The position numbers and the translations under genes are program-made. A stretch of DNA of 64,000 bases from Lepas anatifera (lineage: Eukaryota; Arthropoda; Thecostraca; Lepadidae), in contig JAOTON010001907.1 of assembly GCA_034440635.1 (NCBI GenBank), positions 558,001 to 622,000 on the forward strand, in the 5' to 3' direction. A model generated the notes under the pieces. That model made no database searches. It saw nothing but the letters and a program-made list of their open reading frames with translations, and was not told the origin of the DNA. Shown piece after piece: positions 11,603-23,562 of the stretch. Every line of letters begins with the position of its first letter. Within the stretch, counting starts at the first letter, position 1.

Positions 11603-12783
11603 CCCTCGCCCCACCGGGGCCATCAATGGCCCCCTAAGGTTTTTCGGGATAGCAGAAAAACGACGAAACGCAGGACCGCGGTTGAGGAATCTATCTTTCA
11701 CCCCATCATTTTCCCACCATCCCTGAAATTGTTTACCCCGGGTCACCAGGCGAGGTCAACCAAGGTCACCTCACTTCAACTTTTGAGCTCTATAAGAGAT
11801 ACGTTTCTCAGTCGATCGATTTGAAACTTCCTACACTTCATAACCCTGCCAGAGTCTACAAGGTGTATATCCGGGATTTGTCGATTTCGTGACCTGAGGT
11901 CAGGTCACGAGGTGAACTCTCCCATGGAAAAAGCATGCGAACAAGCTGTCTTATGATTTAAAAGTCACAAAAACAATTGCAAAAGCTCGGCTTGCTCAGA
12001 AAAGCGTTCTTGGACACCCTTTCACGGACCCAGCGGTCATATTTTCCCTTTGACCTCTCCGAGCTCATCTAAGGTCACCAGGGGTCAAAAACAGTATTTT
12101 GACAACAAACTTTGACCTAATTAAGCTAGAGCACTGAAACAAACGCCATCGTGTATGTCTCATCACTTGTTTTCGTTTGATATACGGCAAGGTCACTTTC
12201 TGACCTTTGGTGACCTGAGGTCATATGAGGTCACGAGGTGACCTCTGGATATCAAACCACTGGCGGGAGGTCATTACATTCCACGTAGCGGAAAAGGTCT
12301 GGCATTTTCCTACCCATTGTAGTTTACCAGATCTCAATAGCTATAATGGCATAAGAGTTATGCCCAGTTTTCTTAAGCATTGCATATTTGAGTGAAAATA
12401 GCCTGTCGTGACCTAAATTGACCTCTGGAGGTCAAACTATTGACCTGAGGTCCTATGAGGTCACGAGGTGACCTCTGGATGTAAACCACTAGCGGGAGGT
12501 CATTAATTCCACGTGCGGAAAAGGTCTGGCATTTTCTATCCATTGTGTTACCAGATCTAATAGCTATAATGGCTAGGTTTGCAGTTGTCTTACGCATTGC
12601 ATATTTGAGTGAAAATGGCCTGTCGTGACCTAAATTGACCTCTGGAGGTCAAACTATTGACCTGAGCGCTAAAAATTGACTTTGCAGATTTGCGCTAACG
12701 CCCATGTTTTCGGAGTTAGAGGGGGCCATCGATGCCCCGGTGGGGCCGGTGGCGGTGGGGCGCGGGTGGCGGTGGGGCGCGGG
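11603..12783 (+). mobile_element. Non-autonomous piggyBac-type element, copy 1
   Basis: The element is flanked by TTAA (11599-11602) and TTGA (12784-12787), a four-base duplication with one difference. Left end: CCCTCGCCCCAC followed directly by a subterminal block CGGGGCCATCAATGGCCCC. Right end, on the opposite strand: CCCGCGCCCCAC, then about 32 bp of spacer, then CGGGGCATCGATGGCCCC. TTAA targets, CCC-starting ends and a short-versus-long spacer before an internal inverted repeat are all known features of piggyBac elements. No transposase frame is present. The interior (about 11730-12665) holds about 28 GGTCA/TGACC words, many as AGGTCA. Compared with copy 2 it carries an extra internal duplication. 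It sits inside a minisatellite. Confidence 0.7.
12211..12666. repeat. Internal 230-bp tandem duplication inside the TTAA element
   Basis: 12211-12440 and 12441-12666 are near-identical, starting at TGACCTGAGG in both and differing by small indels. Copy 2 at 32 kb has this segment only once, so the duplication arose in this copy or its sublineage. Each half contains the palindrome AGGTCACGAGGTGACCT (12228-12244 and 12458-12474). Confidence 0.85.
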
Positions 12784-12787
12784 TTGA

Positions 12788-12943
12788 GTCCGCTACTATA
12801 GTGAGCCCAGAGCTGGGCGGCCCGCTACTTGAGCCCGCTTCTATGTTGAACCCAGAGGCTGGCGGTCTGCTACCACGTTGAGCCCAGAGCCGGGCCATCC
12901 GCTACTTGAGTCCGCTACTATGTTGGACCTAGAGCTGGGTGAT
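12788..12943. repeat. Right part of the split minisatellite
   Basis: Degenerate tandem units alternating TTGAGTCCGCTACTATG with CCCAGAGCTGGGCGG and variants, about four to five units. The array words CTACTTGAGTCC (around 12903) show what the intact target looked like: the left flank ends CCACTAC and the right flank begins GTCCGCTAC around the duplicated TTRA. Confidence 0.8.
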
Positions 12944-13889
12944 GGTGGTTTCAGATAGTCAAGGTAGCAGAAGTAGCAGAAGTAGTTTTAAATAATCGTA
13001 TTTGGTAGAAGCGCTCACCTGTGGTTGAACCCGACAGTATCAGTAACCGACCGCCAAACTATCAATGATACCTACTCCTTTCTCAACTCTAGAAACACTG
13101 CCGCATAAGAAGAATAATCATCTCCTTGTTTCCTGCATGACAGTTGTTTGCATGCTGATGATTGCCGGCATTTTTCATTTCTTAAGAGCCTGACGCAAGA
13201 AAAACAAAGTAGTGGGCGCGGGTAGCCGTTGCCAGCACAAAGGTACTGGTTTGTCACTACCTATGTCTGACGCACCTGGAGACTTTTGTTGTTTTGAGTT
13301 CGTTTCCAGTGAATCACCTAGTCAGAATCGCCCCATTTGAGCGGACGTTGCGTGTAACGCCGAGTTGCTTGTTATGGATATCAAAGGATCCTCCCGGCTA
13401 TTGCGTGCATTGCGCAAAACGCAAGTGTGCGGGCCAAGAAAGGCCTGTAGTATGCCATTCGTGCATTCTGACTTTTACTGCACTTTTCTAGCCTTGTTTT
13501 GCTGTGCCGTGGGACGTCTTGTGTGGTGTGGTGCCATATTGCAGCCTGGTTGGGAGCACAACCGTGCAGAATATAAGCCTGTTACAACAAAATCACCCTC
13601 TCCTTCACTATTTTGACTCTAACCGGACAGTTGATAAGACGGAAGTGGTTTGTGACGTAGTTTGCCCTCGTTTTCATCAGCATACCCTTGTTGTTGTCCG
13701 GCTAGATAAGAATTTACTGGAATTGTTTTCGAATGGATACATATTTATGTTGCAGATGTGCAGGAATCCCCGAGAATTCCTGAACAGAGAAGAAAACACT
13801 TATGGGTTGAACGGAAACAGCCTGCTTATACCTGCTGGGACTGTTCTGGCTTCATCAGTGGTGGGTGGGGCTCTTCAGAATAACTAGAC
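12944..13889. other. Unique non-coding sequence
   Basis: No recognised gene. A 127-codon plus frame (13504-13887) has no family resemblance and no supporting splice sites that I can identify. Confidence 0.35.
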
Positions 13890-15150
13890 CGACCAAGACA
13901 AACAGGTTGTCTGAGGAGCAGGTCTCCCGCCACGGTTCGACTGTGACGGACACTCCTTGCACCGTGGTGTGTTTGGCGTTTTAGCTCCGGCTAGGGCGGC
14001 TGAGCGGACGAGAGGATGAGAGAAGACAGACGACCACCCGTGAGAGAGATCTGAGAGAGAGGGGGAGCAGGAGGACATGCGGAACTGCGGGACAGTCTGT
14101 CATTATGTAAACAGGCGGCAGGGGTGTCGGCCCGGTGTTCTGCCGCCGTCCCGCCCCTCGGCGTGCCTGCTTTGTAGCAGCACGACGGCACGCCTCACAA
14201 CCGCCTCCCGCCAGTGCATGCCAGAGGCGGCTCGTGCGGAAACGGCCTAACTAACAGAACACCAGACAACAAAGCAAACGCCCGCGGCAGCCGGCCGTGC
14301 TCAAACACTCGCATCCTGTGCCGCTGCTTCTGGAAGCGTCGTGATGTAACGCTGAAGTCAAGCGAGGGAGAGTCCGGAGATATGAAAAAGAGCCAATCGA
14401 TTGATGCTTTTTTCGCCGACAGTCCATCATTTCAGCTCTGAAATCGCACCATCAACGTCTCTCGTCCCGCCCTGGAAGTGAATGGGAGGCAGTGGGCGAT
14501 GATGGAGGGTGAGGGGTGCGAGAGAGCCGGACGTGTCGGTCGGGCGTCGGCGGCGACGCTTTTGTAAACAGCCCCGCCGAGAGCCGCCCGCCGCGCCGCA
14601 ACCTCCATCCGACACCCTAATGGTGCGTCAACACTCTAAAGCGTGTCAATATTTAGCGGCATTGCCCAACGCCTTGAAACTCGGCCCAGTTGCGCGGCGG
14701 ACGGTGGGAGAGGGAGGGGCGAGTCTCGCCCTCTCGCAGAAGGTGGCACGTCTCGCGGTGCCGAATGGCGCTGCACTATAGCGCCAGCTGTGCCAGCCAG
14801 CGGCCATTACCGTCCGGCCTGTTATCAGGGGCGCAGTAAAGTGTTGCAATTCAGCTGGTTTATGGGCGGCGGCCGGCTGTTCGGCTGGTTTCTGTGGCGC
14901 TGGGCGTGGCAGCGCGCCGCACCGGGCCAGTACGCCCCGCCGCCGCCGCCACAGCCACTGCCTAAAACCGCCATCAGACCGGCCTGGCTGCGTGACCTCC
15001 CAGTTTGGGCGAGTTTCGGACGCGCTGGTGGCGGCTCAGCTGAAAAACACGGCGAGTTTTACCAACCGCGACTGCCGTTAAGCTACGTGTCGAATCGCGG
15101 CTAATGCCTCACGCCGAACGTGCCTAAAGTGTAAGCCCAGGCGGACCGCG
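13890..15150. other. CpG-rich block
   Basis: Dense CpG with multiple overlapping Pro/Ala/Arg-rich frames on both strands, for example a 153-codon plus frame at 14643-15104. The simultaneous openness of both strands argues for composition rather than coding. Confidence 0.35.
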
Positions 15151-16019
15151 AGCGTGACCTCGACGCCACCGACGGGATTTCGCACCAGTTCTGTTTGGAA
15201 ATGGGACCAAATATAGCCGATTTAGCTATGGTGTGGTACCGGCTATGTGGTTTAGATTCCTGATGTTCATTTCTGTATTGTTCCCCAAAATACCTCAACC
15301 GGTGTCCTAGAACAGTCAATGGTACAAACGCCAGTGACGTCAACAAAACAATGAAGCTATTGAGCATTATATGTTTCGTCAGGCGAATGGTCGGTTTGTC
15401 ATTGTCAATGACAATGACTCTTTGTGTCTGGCATTGTGGAGTGATGGACGATGCGGCGGCGCGGGTTCGGCCATTCGTTTATCGCGGACGACGAACACGC
15501 ACCGTCCTCGACAGCAGGCGGCGATGTGTCTCTGTAGAAGACAGCGAGAGCGAGAGGGGCAGAGATAGAGCCTGAGAGGAAGAGTGAGTGAGCTTGAAAG
15601 AGATAGAGTGAGAGATGGGGGAGAGGGAGAGAGAAAGCGTGGCACAAACACTGAGTGTGAGAGAGGGAAGAGGGTGGATAGATATTGCGAGAAAGAGGCG
15701 TCTGCAGTGGCTCTAGGCGCCGGGGGAGATAGTTGTCGCCAAACACAACGCCGAGTGCCGTTGCTGCACCATCGCTGCGGCGATATTCCCGGCTGTTCAA
15801 ACTTACCGGCCTCTGAAACAACAACTTGTTGTCTTCAATTTGCTACTGCTTAAACCAACACTTCCCTACTTCAGCATACGCCCCTCTCTGTCGAGTACAG
15901 GCTATTCTCGCCACCTGTGTGCAACCACCAGTCATGCCTACATCACACAAGAGTTTGGTAATTTCAGAGTGTTTCATCATCACAGCAATTGGGCTCAAGG
16001 CACTCGCATTTGAGAGATT
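15151..16019. other. Non-coding stretch with purine-rich tract
   Basis: A GA-rich strand-biased tract runs from about 15540 to 15675. A 9-bp-arm hairpin (GTCATTGTC, 3-nt loop, GACAATGAC) lies at 15398-15418. No gene recognised. Confidence 0.4.
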
Positions 16020-16185
16020 GACGAAGCTGCTGCGGTTTTGTCGAGGAGAGCTGGGTCGTGCCGCGTTTCCAGAAGAGACGCAGTGGCTTCACGACCCAGC
16101 CGAGCGGCCGTCGCCAGGCCGGGGCGCGCCTCACACACGGGCCGGATGCTGGTGGGCGGCGCCAGTGTGCAGCGCCAGCTGTCGC

Positions 16186-16460
16186 TGCCGACGCAGCCAC
16201 GGCGCTGACAAAGACACTGACGGCTGTGGCACTCCTGACAGCAGCAGCTTTGTACACGGCACTGCTGAGTATAGCGCTGCCGAGTGCGACACTGCTGGGC
16301 AGGACGAAGGTGACGGCTGTAGTGTTCTGAACTTGCTGAGAGCGACACCGCTGAGTCTGGCACTGCTGGGTGTGGAACTGCTGACAGCAGCAGTGCTGCG
16401 TACATGTTATGTACGGCACTGCTGAGTACGTCAGTGCCGACTGCGTCGCCGAGCGAGGCC
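16186..16460. repeat. Cryptic degenerate repeat around GGCACTGCTGAGT
   Basis: Variants of GGCACTGCTGAGT, GACACTGCTGGG and GGAACTGCTGAC recur irregularly every 15-35 bp in a CpG-rich segment. Both strands stay open for 170-200 codons through it. It looks like an old, strongly diverged minisatellite. Confidence 0.5.
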
Positions 16461-17560
16461 CTAGGCTCGCTCGGAGGCGTCCCATTGCGAGACGGCACAA
16501 TTGCCGCGTCCAAGGCAATTACTGCGTGGATCGTTTTTCAGCCACAGTCGCAGCGTGAGCCGCCGCCGCCGCCGCCGCCGTCGAGGGGGAGGGGAGGGGA
16601 GGGGCGCGGAGACGCCGAGCCCGGCCATTGTTCGGCCGTCGGCGTGTCGGTGGTGATCTATCTAGCCGTGTATCGCAGCGCCACCCTGAAAGGATTCATT
16701 AATGGAGAAACATCGGATCTCAGAGGTAGCCAGCAGGTGGGGTGATAGCGTGCGTAGGCCAGCGTCGAAATCGGGATCTTCGGAGCAAAGCAACGTTCGG
16801 GCAGTGCTGGTGTCGGATGATTGTAAAACCTGGACACAGGTCTTTGGTTGATGTTAAAACAACGCGTGGGGATAAACAGTTCTAGGATAGACGATCATTG
16901 AACAAGTAATAAGAGGAAATTGTATATTTGCTTATTGCTGGAGATAATTCTGCTGGCTTTTGAAGCCAAAACCGCCTGCGGGAGGGCTGAGCAGCTCGCC
17001 TGTGCCATGACGTTAGCATCCATCGCAGAGGCTGGCCCATTTTGCAGCTGGCGCGGCCGGGGTGTTTACCAAGTGTCCCATTCACTCCGCCGTCCGCCGC
17101 GTCACGCCGTCGCTGCGTCGGCGGCGGCGTTCGTGCCGGCCCAGCCACTGAATCAAGCACCGCCGCATTCATCGCGACACGTCGGCGGCGCGGCGATTTA
17201 TCGGCCAGCGCGCGGCGTGCCGGCGGCGTCTATCGGTGCGCCTCAGCCGCGCCGTTCGTCGTGAACGGCGCAGCTGTTGGCGCCGCGGCGGCGCGAGGCG
17301 AGGCCGCAGCCGCGAGTAATGACGCACCAGAATCGACGCTAACAGCGTCCACTAATGGCAGGCCTTGGACGCAATCAGGCGGTTGCCGCGCCCGCAATCG
17401 GTGCCGGTTAATGCCATCATTGGCGTAATCACTGCGGCCGCCGATTGCGCGAAACGCGGAGCGCTGGAGCGGGTGGGAACGGCTGACCGCTCATAGCACC
17501 GGAAGCCAGCGCGGCGGCGGCCGCCATCGCGTGACACGGCGAAGCGGTCCCAGTTGTTGT
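16461..17560. other. CpG-rich sequence with (CCG)n and GGGGA runs
   Basis: (CCG)n at about 16560-16580 is followed by GGGGA repeats. A second CpG-dense block spans about 16960-17560 with Ala/Arg-rich frames on both strands. The section between is unremarkable. No gene recognised. Confidence 0.35.
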
Positions 17561-18244
17561 TCTTTGTCGACTACAGGCTTCGGCGCGGCCTTAATACCCC
17601 GTTCTGATCATCAAGGTGATCCGCTTCAAGGTTGGCCCTCCGTAATGAACGATATGGAACATGCACCATAGACCGGTGGTGAAACAAATAGGGCATTTGT
17701 TTTTTGATATGCCTGTAAAATTGTTCCCATAGCGATGCACAAACATTACAATGCAGTGGAAGATATTATGTGCATATTTGGTGTGAATAATTCAATTTCG
17801 TTTCGCTGTCATGTCTTCCACCCCATTCGTTTTGTTTGTCTACGCTCAAAAGCACTGATCTTCAGAATTTATTTGAATACAAAAAGGTGTTCTGGGAGTT
17901 TTCAGTCGAAGAAACTATGAACTGTTGCCAACAAGGGACAATGCATAAATGAGGTGAATGCTTTGAATTTAAAGGCCTCAATGCGAAAACCAGACATGAT
18001 AATATTGGATTGCATTGGGACCAAACACTGCAAGAGCCCGGTATTCATGTCTGTGGGGATGCTCAAGTTGCAAGACAAATTCACGGTCAAACCCAGAAGC
18101 GTTTGTTTGCAAACATGCTGAAAGGCTTTTAATTACTTGAAAAGGGTTAGCATCAAATCAGAATAAATCCGCCTTGAAAGTTGTTGCTGGTTGAGATCCA
18201 GGCCATATTTTTTCTCCGCACGTCAAAGTCTGTGTTTCAGTGTG
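17561..18244. other. Unique AT-richer sequence
   Basis: No gene, RNA or repeat recognised. Confidence 0.35.
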
Positions 18245-18430
18245 TGGTGTTTTACGGCGTTACCAAGTGATCGTGTCACGATTCGAGATGCAGTGGCACA
18301 ATGTCAGAGCAGCGATCTCCCACACCGCTGACCCTAGTTCAAATCCCGAGCGGGAATACTGAATAGTGACTTCCTGGTCCTTAATGTAAATTTCTAACAG
18401 CGGAAGGGTTGGTGACGCCGTAAAACATCA
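18245..18430 (+). mobile_element. tRNA-promoter-like unit enclosed by inverted repeats
   Basis: A 22-bp inverted repeat with 20 matches bounds this 186-bp unit (18245-18266 and 18409-18430; shared core TTTTACGGCGTNACCAA). Inside are an A-box-like TGGCACAATG at 18294-18303 and a B-box-like GTTCAAATCCC at 18337-18347, 43 bp apart, as in RNA polymerase III tRNA-type promoters. It could be a tRNA-derived SINE inside a MITE, or a SINE family that has inverted ends. No target duplication was clear. Confidence 0.55.
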
Positions 18431-20700
18431 GCAGTTGGCGCGTCGTCAGGCCCCTGGGCTTCTTCATGTCACGATTCGTTTCTAACCTCAGCACTGTCTA
18501 GTACTGAGAGGGCGAACGGAACAGTGTATAAGAGAAAACGGGCTGCTTGAGGAGGACGGCAGTAGACTGGATGCCATATGGTGGCTCCGCAATACTTTGA
18601 TATCCACTTATCTACGCATACATATATATCAAGTCGGAGATTAATGCCGAAGTGACAAACTTCAAAAGTCACAGACTGGAGACAATGTACTAAATGACTA
18701 TTGTTTTTAAGAAACATTGATCAAAGCTCTCAGCCAGACTTTCTACCGAAGCCATAACTGTTTATTTCTTTGACTTGAAGCCAATCTTTATTGCTGTTTC
18801 CTCACCGTGTCACGTCTACATTTCTGGTAGCGCTGGTTTCTTTTGTTTTCGGGCGATTGGCTACTTTCTGAGCTGTTTCGCCAGCTGACAGGTGTTTGTG
18901 TGCTTCGATTACAGTTTTCGTTGTGTGTGAGTGGCATTATTAGCCCGCGCCAGGCCTGTCAGCAGTGTGTGTGCGTGGCTCGACGTTGTGAACGGTGTAT
19001 GTGTGCCGTGTCGTTCTCTGGATGGTACGGTCAGCTGCGGCCCGCAGCCGCCGCGGGGGTCCGCGCCGGCGCCTCTGGGCCGGATCAGACTTCTGAGCGT
19101 GGTTTGTTGTTTCAGGCGGCGTCGGCGGACCACCAGCACTGGGCCTGCAGGACGTCATGCCACACCTGCTGCACCAGAACGTCGCTGTCTAGCTGAAGTC
19201 GATGCCGGCTCCACCGGCTTAGGCCCGTAGCCGCCGCCGGCCATTCGTCGGCACACCTTTGTGGTCGGTGGAGAGCAGCGTTTAGTCAAGGGAACTGGTT
19301 GGGCGGTGGATTGGCAGCGGCTGACTTTGACCTACTCAAGCTTCAGCAGCAGGTCTGTGTCAGCATCAGATACGGTGACACCGCGGCCGGCTGGCACCGA
19401 CACGGGGCTGGGTCCATATAGAGCGCCGGGCCGACTGTGGCATAGATAATGGCTGTGCGCTGGATGTCAACTATAGAAACCTCACTCTCCGAGGACTCCG
19501 CAAATACTTTGTTGCTGTTTGTAGAAACATTATTAAAAATCCAGGACCTTACCGCGTTCTCAGCACTACAGTTATATCACGAGAGGCGTTCCTGTGAGCC
19601 AATATTGCATATGTAATCGCCGATTATTTTTGAAGTGCGAACCTGTCGCACTCTGAGGAGCACTCCGAGTTGTATCTCCCACATGTCGATTCCAGTCTAC
19701 CACGCACCCGGACGCGGCAGTGCTGTTTTTTGCCGATTGCGTAATCGTGATAGCATTATCCCCCTGGCTCCGGGAGGGTGCATCTCGGGGAAATGTATGT
19801 TTATTTTCAGTCACTGTCTGTGACAAACCTCAGTCGCATAACTCTGGGACGGTGGCTACGGCTGCGGCATACCTTGCAAGTGCATTGTGCTGCCGTGCGT
19901 GACAGCAGTGTTGTATCCTGTGAGCTTCTGGGCTTGTCTGTAAGGCCAGAGAGGTGTTGGACGAAGGACTTGAAGAGCGCTGGATGCCTGGTCCGAGAAG
20001 TCCTTGGCTACGCGGCTGTGTGAAGTCATTAGCTCCTCAGTGTGGTGAAATGAAAGGGCATATGCGTGCGGTGACGATGGCGGATTGGTGAAGACCGCTG
20101 CTGTATAGAACCGGTTTCCTGTGATTACTCCCGCGCTGGCGTGTGTCTGTGTGTGTATGTGCATGTCTGTGAGTGTAGGTGTGTATGTTCGTTACTGCAG
20201 CTGTATCATGTGCAAGTGCTGCGTCGGCTGTAGCGGTGGCGTCAGCTATGGCTACGCTCTGGCTTTCATACTGTGATCGTACCGATAGGGGGCACTGGCC
20301 TGCCTCTTCGGGGAGGGGTCGCGCCTCTGTTAGCTTTAATTGAATTACCGTTGTTCCAGGATGGGGTGGAGTTTGTGTTTGGTGTTTTTCGTTTGGTGGT
20401 GACTGGTTTCAGCCGACCGAGATGCCGCAGACCGGCAGCGGGAGGTCGTCGGACCTGCTTACTTTAAACCTCGTTGTTATCTCATGGTACTGTGTCGAGC
20501 ATATGGCTGCGACCTCGTTCGCTATGATAAATATAGACTTGTGTCATTTATCAGAGCGTCTATGGTTTTGTGAGCTCGGAGGCCGCTGGAGGCACGAAGA
20601 CGCGACGTGGTGGCGGGGAGAAGGGAGCGGTGCTGTTTCCCTGCGCTTTGTAGCCAGCTGAGAGACGCTGTCAAACATAACCTTCTGAGGCGTGATGAAA
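18431..20700. other. Non-coding, with CpG-rich patch
   Basis: CpG-rich at about 18930-19460, with a TG-rich segment around 20135-20190. No gene recognised. Confidence 0.35.
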
Positions 20701-22754
20701 CGAACGTGATAATCATACTTAATTCAATAATTCAGACGTAATAGTCGGTGACGTCACTTGTCCTTGAATATAACTGACAGGCAGGAAAGGTTTCAATGTC
20801 AGCGCAGAGGTAAGTAAGCAACCATAAATCCTGGGTTTGGAACATATATGAAGCTATCACGCCACTGGTGTGAGATATTTCCATGACCTTGCATGATGTA
20901 CCTTATGTTCGGAACAGCCCCTTACTGCCCCTTGCGTCTCACGATTTCATGCGTGCTTTCGATTATGACAGCAGCACCGACCACGAGCGCGTTAAAAAAC
21001 ACTTCAACGCCGATAACCTGACAACCTTGATAATGCTCCCTGCACGTTATTCGAACATCGGCGAAAAGAACAGAACCAGCGCGCTCACGTGATGAAGTGG
21101 ACAGTTTTCTCTCCAAATACATCACTCCTATGAATTTTTTCAGGATCATGCATCATTTACCTTTCATTTAATCTAGCTCATCTGCTGCTCATTAGCCAGC
21201 TTCATAAAAGGCCAAGCAAACACGTTTGGAAGGTAGGTTCAAAGCCTTTCAAAATTTATTGCACTGTGCCTGTTACAGCTACATCCATACATATATTGGA
21301 CACTTGTACACTTGGGATAAAACCAAAAACGCAGAAATGAGATGAGGCATGGCGATAAAGCCCAAACGAGCGTGATAACGTCAGGGTAAAACATGAAAAG
21401 GTCACCCATGTCAGAGCGCAATGTGGCCATCATGATTCGATACGGAGATGGCGAGGGAGGGGGCAGCGACAGTCACAGATGGTTCCAGCGATGCACAAGT
21501 TCGCTGCATTGCTAGCAATGGTGAGAATGAACGCATGATTCGGGATGTATAAAGTACACTCGGGGGAGTGAAAAAGAAAAAAATAGAATGCCGGGCAAAT
21601 AAAAATAAAATAAAATAGATGATTACATCCGGACATTCAGGAGGGGATTCGGGAAGCTGTACCCAGTACCAGAATAAAAAAAACTTTGTTAATTTGCAGC
21701 ACATCTCAGCTACTGGCGAGCCTAACCATCCGGACCCAGCACAATGAATACATAATACCCCTGGTCGATAAGCCCGGCAACATAAGTAATATGCATCCCG
21801 ACAGCGCCATCAGATGCCATAAACCGACGTCACCCCGCGCTGCCACTCAGACGTCGCCAGCAACATCTCAGGTACAAGGACTACGGAGGCACCGTGAATG
21901 CCGCCGAGCGGACAAAGCGAGTCCGACCATCAACGAGAGGCCAACGCTGCTCACGCACCGATTCGGTGCTAGCTCTCTGGAAATTCTGAATGAATTCCCT
22001 AGTCAATTGTTCATCTTAAACAACGTAATTGGGCCTCAATTATGCCGTAAATGTGGATAGCTGTACTACAGTTCCCAAGTTTTATATGGCAATACGATAG
22101 ATGGGTCTCAACATCGCTGCTATTGACGGGCCTTGTCCCGCCCTCCAATCTTGTTGTATATCTCGTAAAACTTACAACTCTAACAAGCCTTAAAACTTTG
22201 CTGCCACCCGACAAGCTCGTTTGTGTGGATTGACTGAGTTCTCGGAAAATCATATGGCCTGAGGGGGACGTGCTCATTGTTCAGGCCATGCGACAAGGCC
22301 GGATGTATATCTAGCCTTCAACACATCATGTTTTGCAGTTTCACGAAAAGTAAAGCCAGTCTTTGATCAATAATACCTGCTCGGCTATCACTGCTTATTC
22401 TTTCCGGAATAGAGCACGGACGAGGGCTAGGGCTTCAGGGAGTGGGGTAGTCGTACGAGGTTAAGTAGAGACCTCGTCTTCCCTAGGAAAAGCCTCAATA
22501 GGCTGATAGTTGCACAAATGTTCCTAGTGAAGCCAGGAATCTCATTCGAAGACTTGTTCTGTGACTAATGCTAGTTATAGCAAACTGGGATGCCGGTGCC
22601 TGTATTATAGTAGATATTAGAACTTATTCCCTAACACAATGGCATCAGCTGCGTTCAACAGTTGCAGTCTCTTCCGATACGTCAAAGTAATAGAAAACAT
22701 AAATTAGGTTTGCATGGGTCCCCGCTCTAAGAAAGTAAATCAGAAGCAATATCC
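20701..22754. other. Unique non-coding sequence
   Basis: Ordinary AT-leaning sequence without recognisable genes or repeats; an A-rich segment lies near 21571-21620. Confidence 0.35.
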
Positions 22755-22840
22755 ACGGACCAGGGGCGGATTCAGGGTGGTGACAGGGGCGGTCACCGCC
22801 CTCCAACGAGGCAGAAAGAGTGGCGCCCCTGTTAAGGAGG
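22755..22840. repeat. Fragment of a short palindromic interspersed repeat
   Basis: Begins GGGGCGGATTCAGGGTGG and continues with GGTCACCGCCC and GTGGCGCCCCT. It resembles one end of the CAGTGGCGGATYCA-type units seen at 24997 and 41064. The other end is not recognisable. Confidence 0.4.
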
Positions 22841-23562
22841 TGCAGTAATGGTGATATATATCTCTATCCCAGGACACAAGACAATTCTGGGGAAAACGGT
22901 ACTCAACTAAGATATCCTATTAGGACAATAGACATCAATAAAGCCAGCGACGATACATTGCTGGCTCAAATAATATCTGAAAAACACAGGGAATTAGTTT
23001 TAAACGAAAATAGGCACCACTTTAAAACAATGGCACGCCTGTTCGCCTCCGTAAATTTCACCCCGGGTGGTAACCGCACGTCTCTTTGGAAATACTGAAG
23101 CCACTTCTGTTGTGAGCATATACTTAGCAGTTGCCTTTTGTGTTCAGCATGGAATTGCTTTCGGAACAGAGTTCAAGAAATTCTTATCCGACTTCAGTGA
23201 TAAAGGAGCTATTCAAAGACTTTTATTGCATACTGCGTTTGTACTGCAGAATTTATTCACGACCATCGGCGGACGGTTACGGGGAGGGCTGGGATGGAAG
23301 TCGAACCGAATGCGTCTAGATGATTCACGCCGACGGAAATGCAGGCCGTCGCGGGCGGGGCCTTGAGAAAAACATGCCGGTCCCGAGCCTATCTCATAAC
23401 TCACAACAGCGGCCAGTGTTGGGGTAATATATTCGCGAAACTTCCGAGTCGGTTTGATGAACGAGAGACCCAGCGTCGCAGCACGAACAACACTCTGAAC
23501 TTTCGCCGTTTAAACATGGGGGAAGCACACAGGCGCGGGCATGTGTTTGTCAGTGCGGCGGG

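Noticed and set aside
15964..16518. 184- and 172-codon minus frames opposite a 199-codon plus frame
   Set aside because: Overlapping openness on both strands in a CpG-rich, internally repetitive segment, with no recognisable domain.
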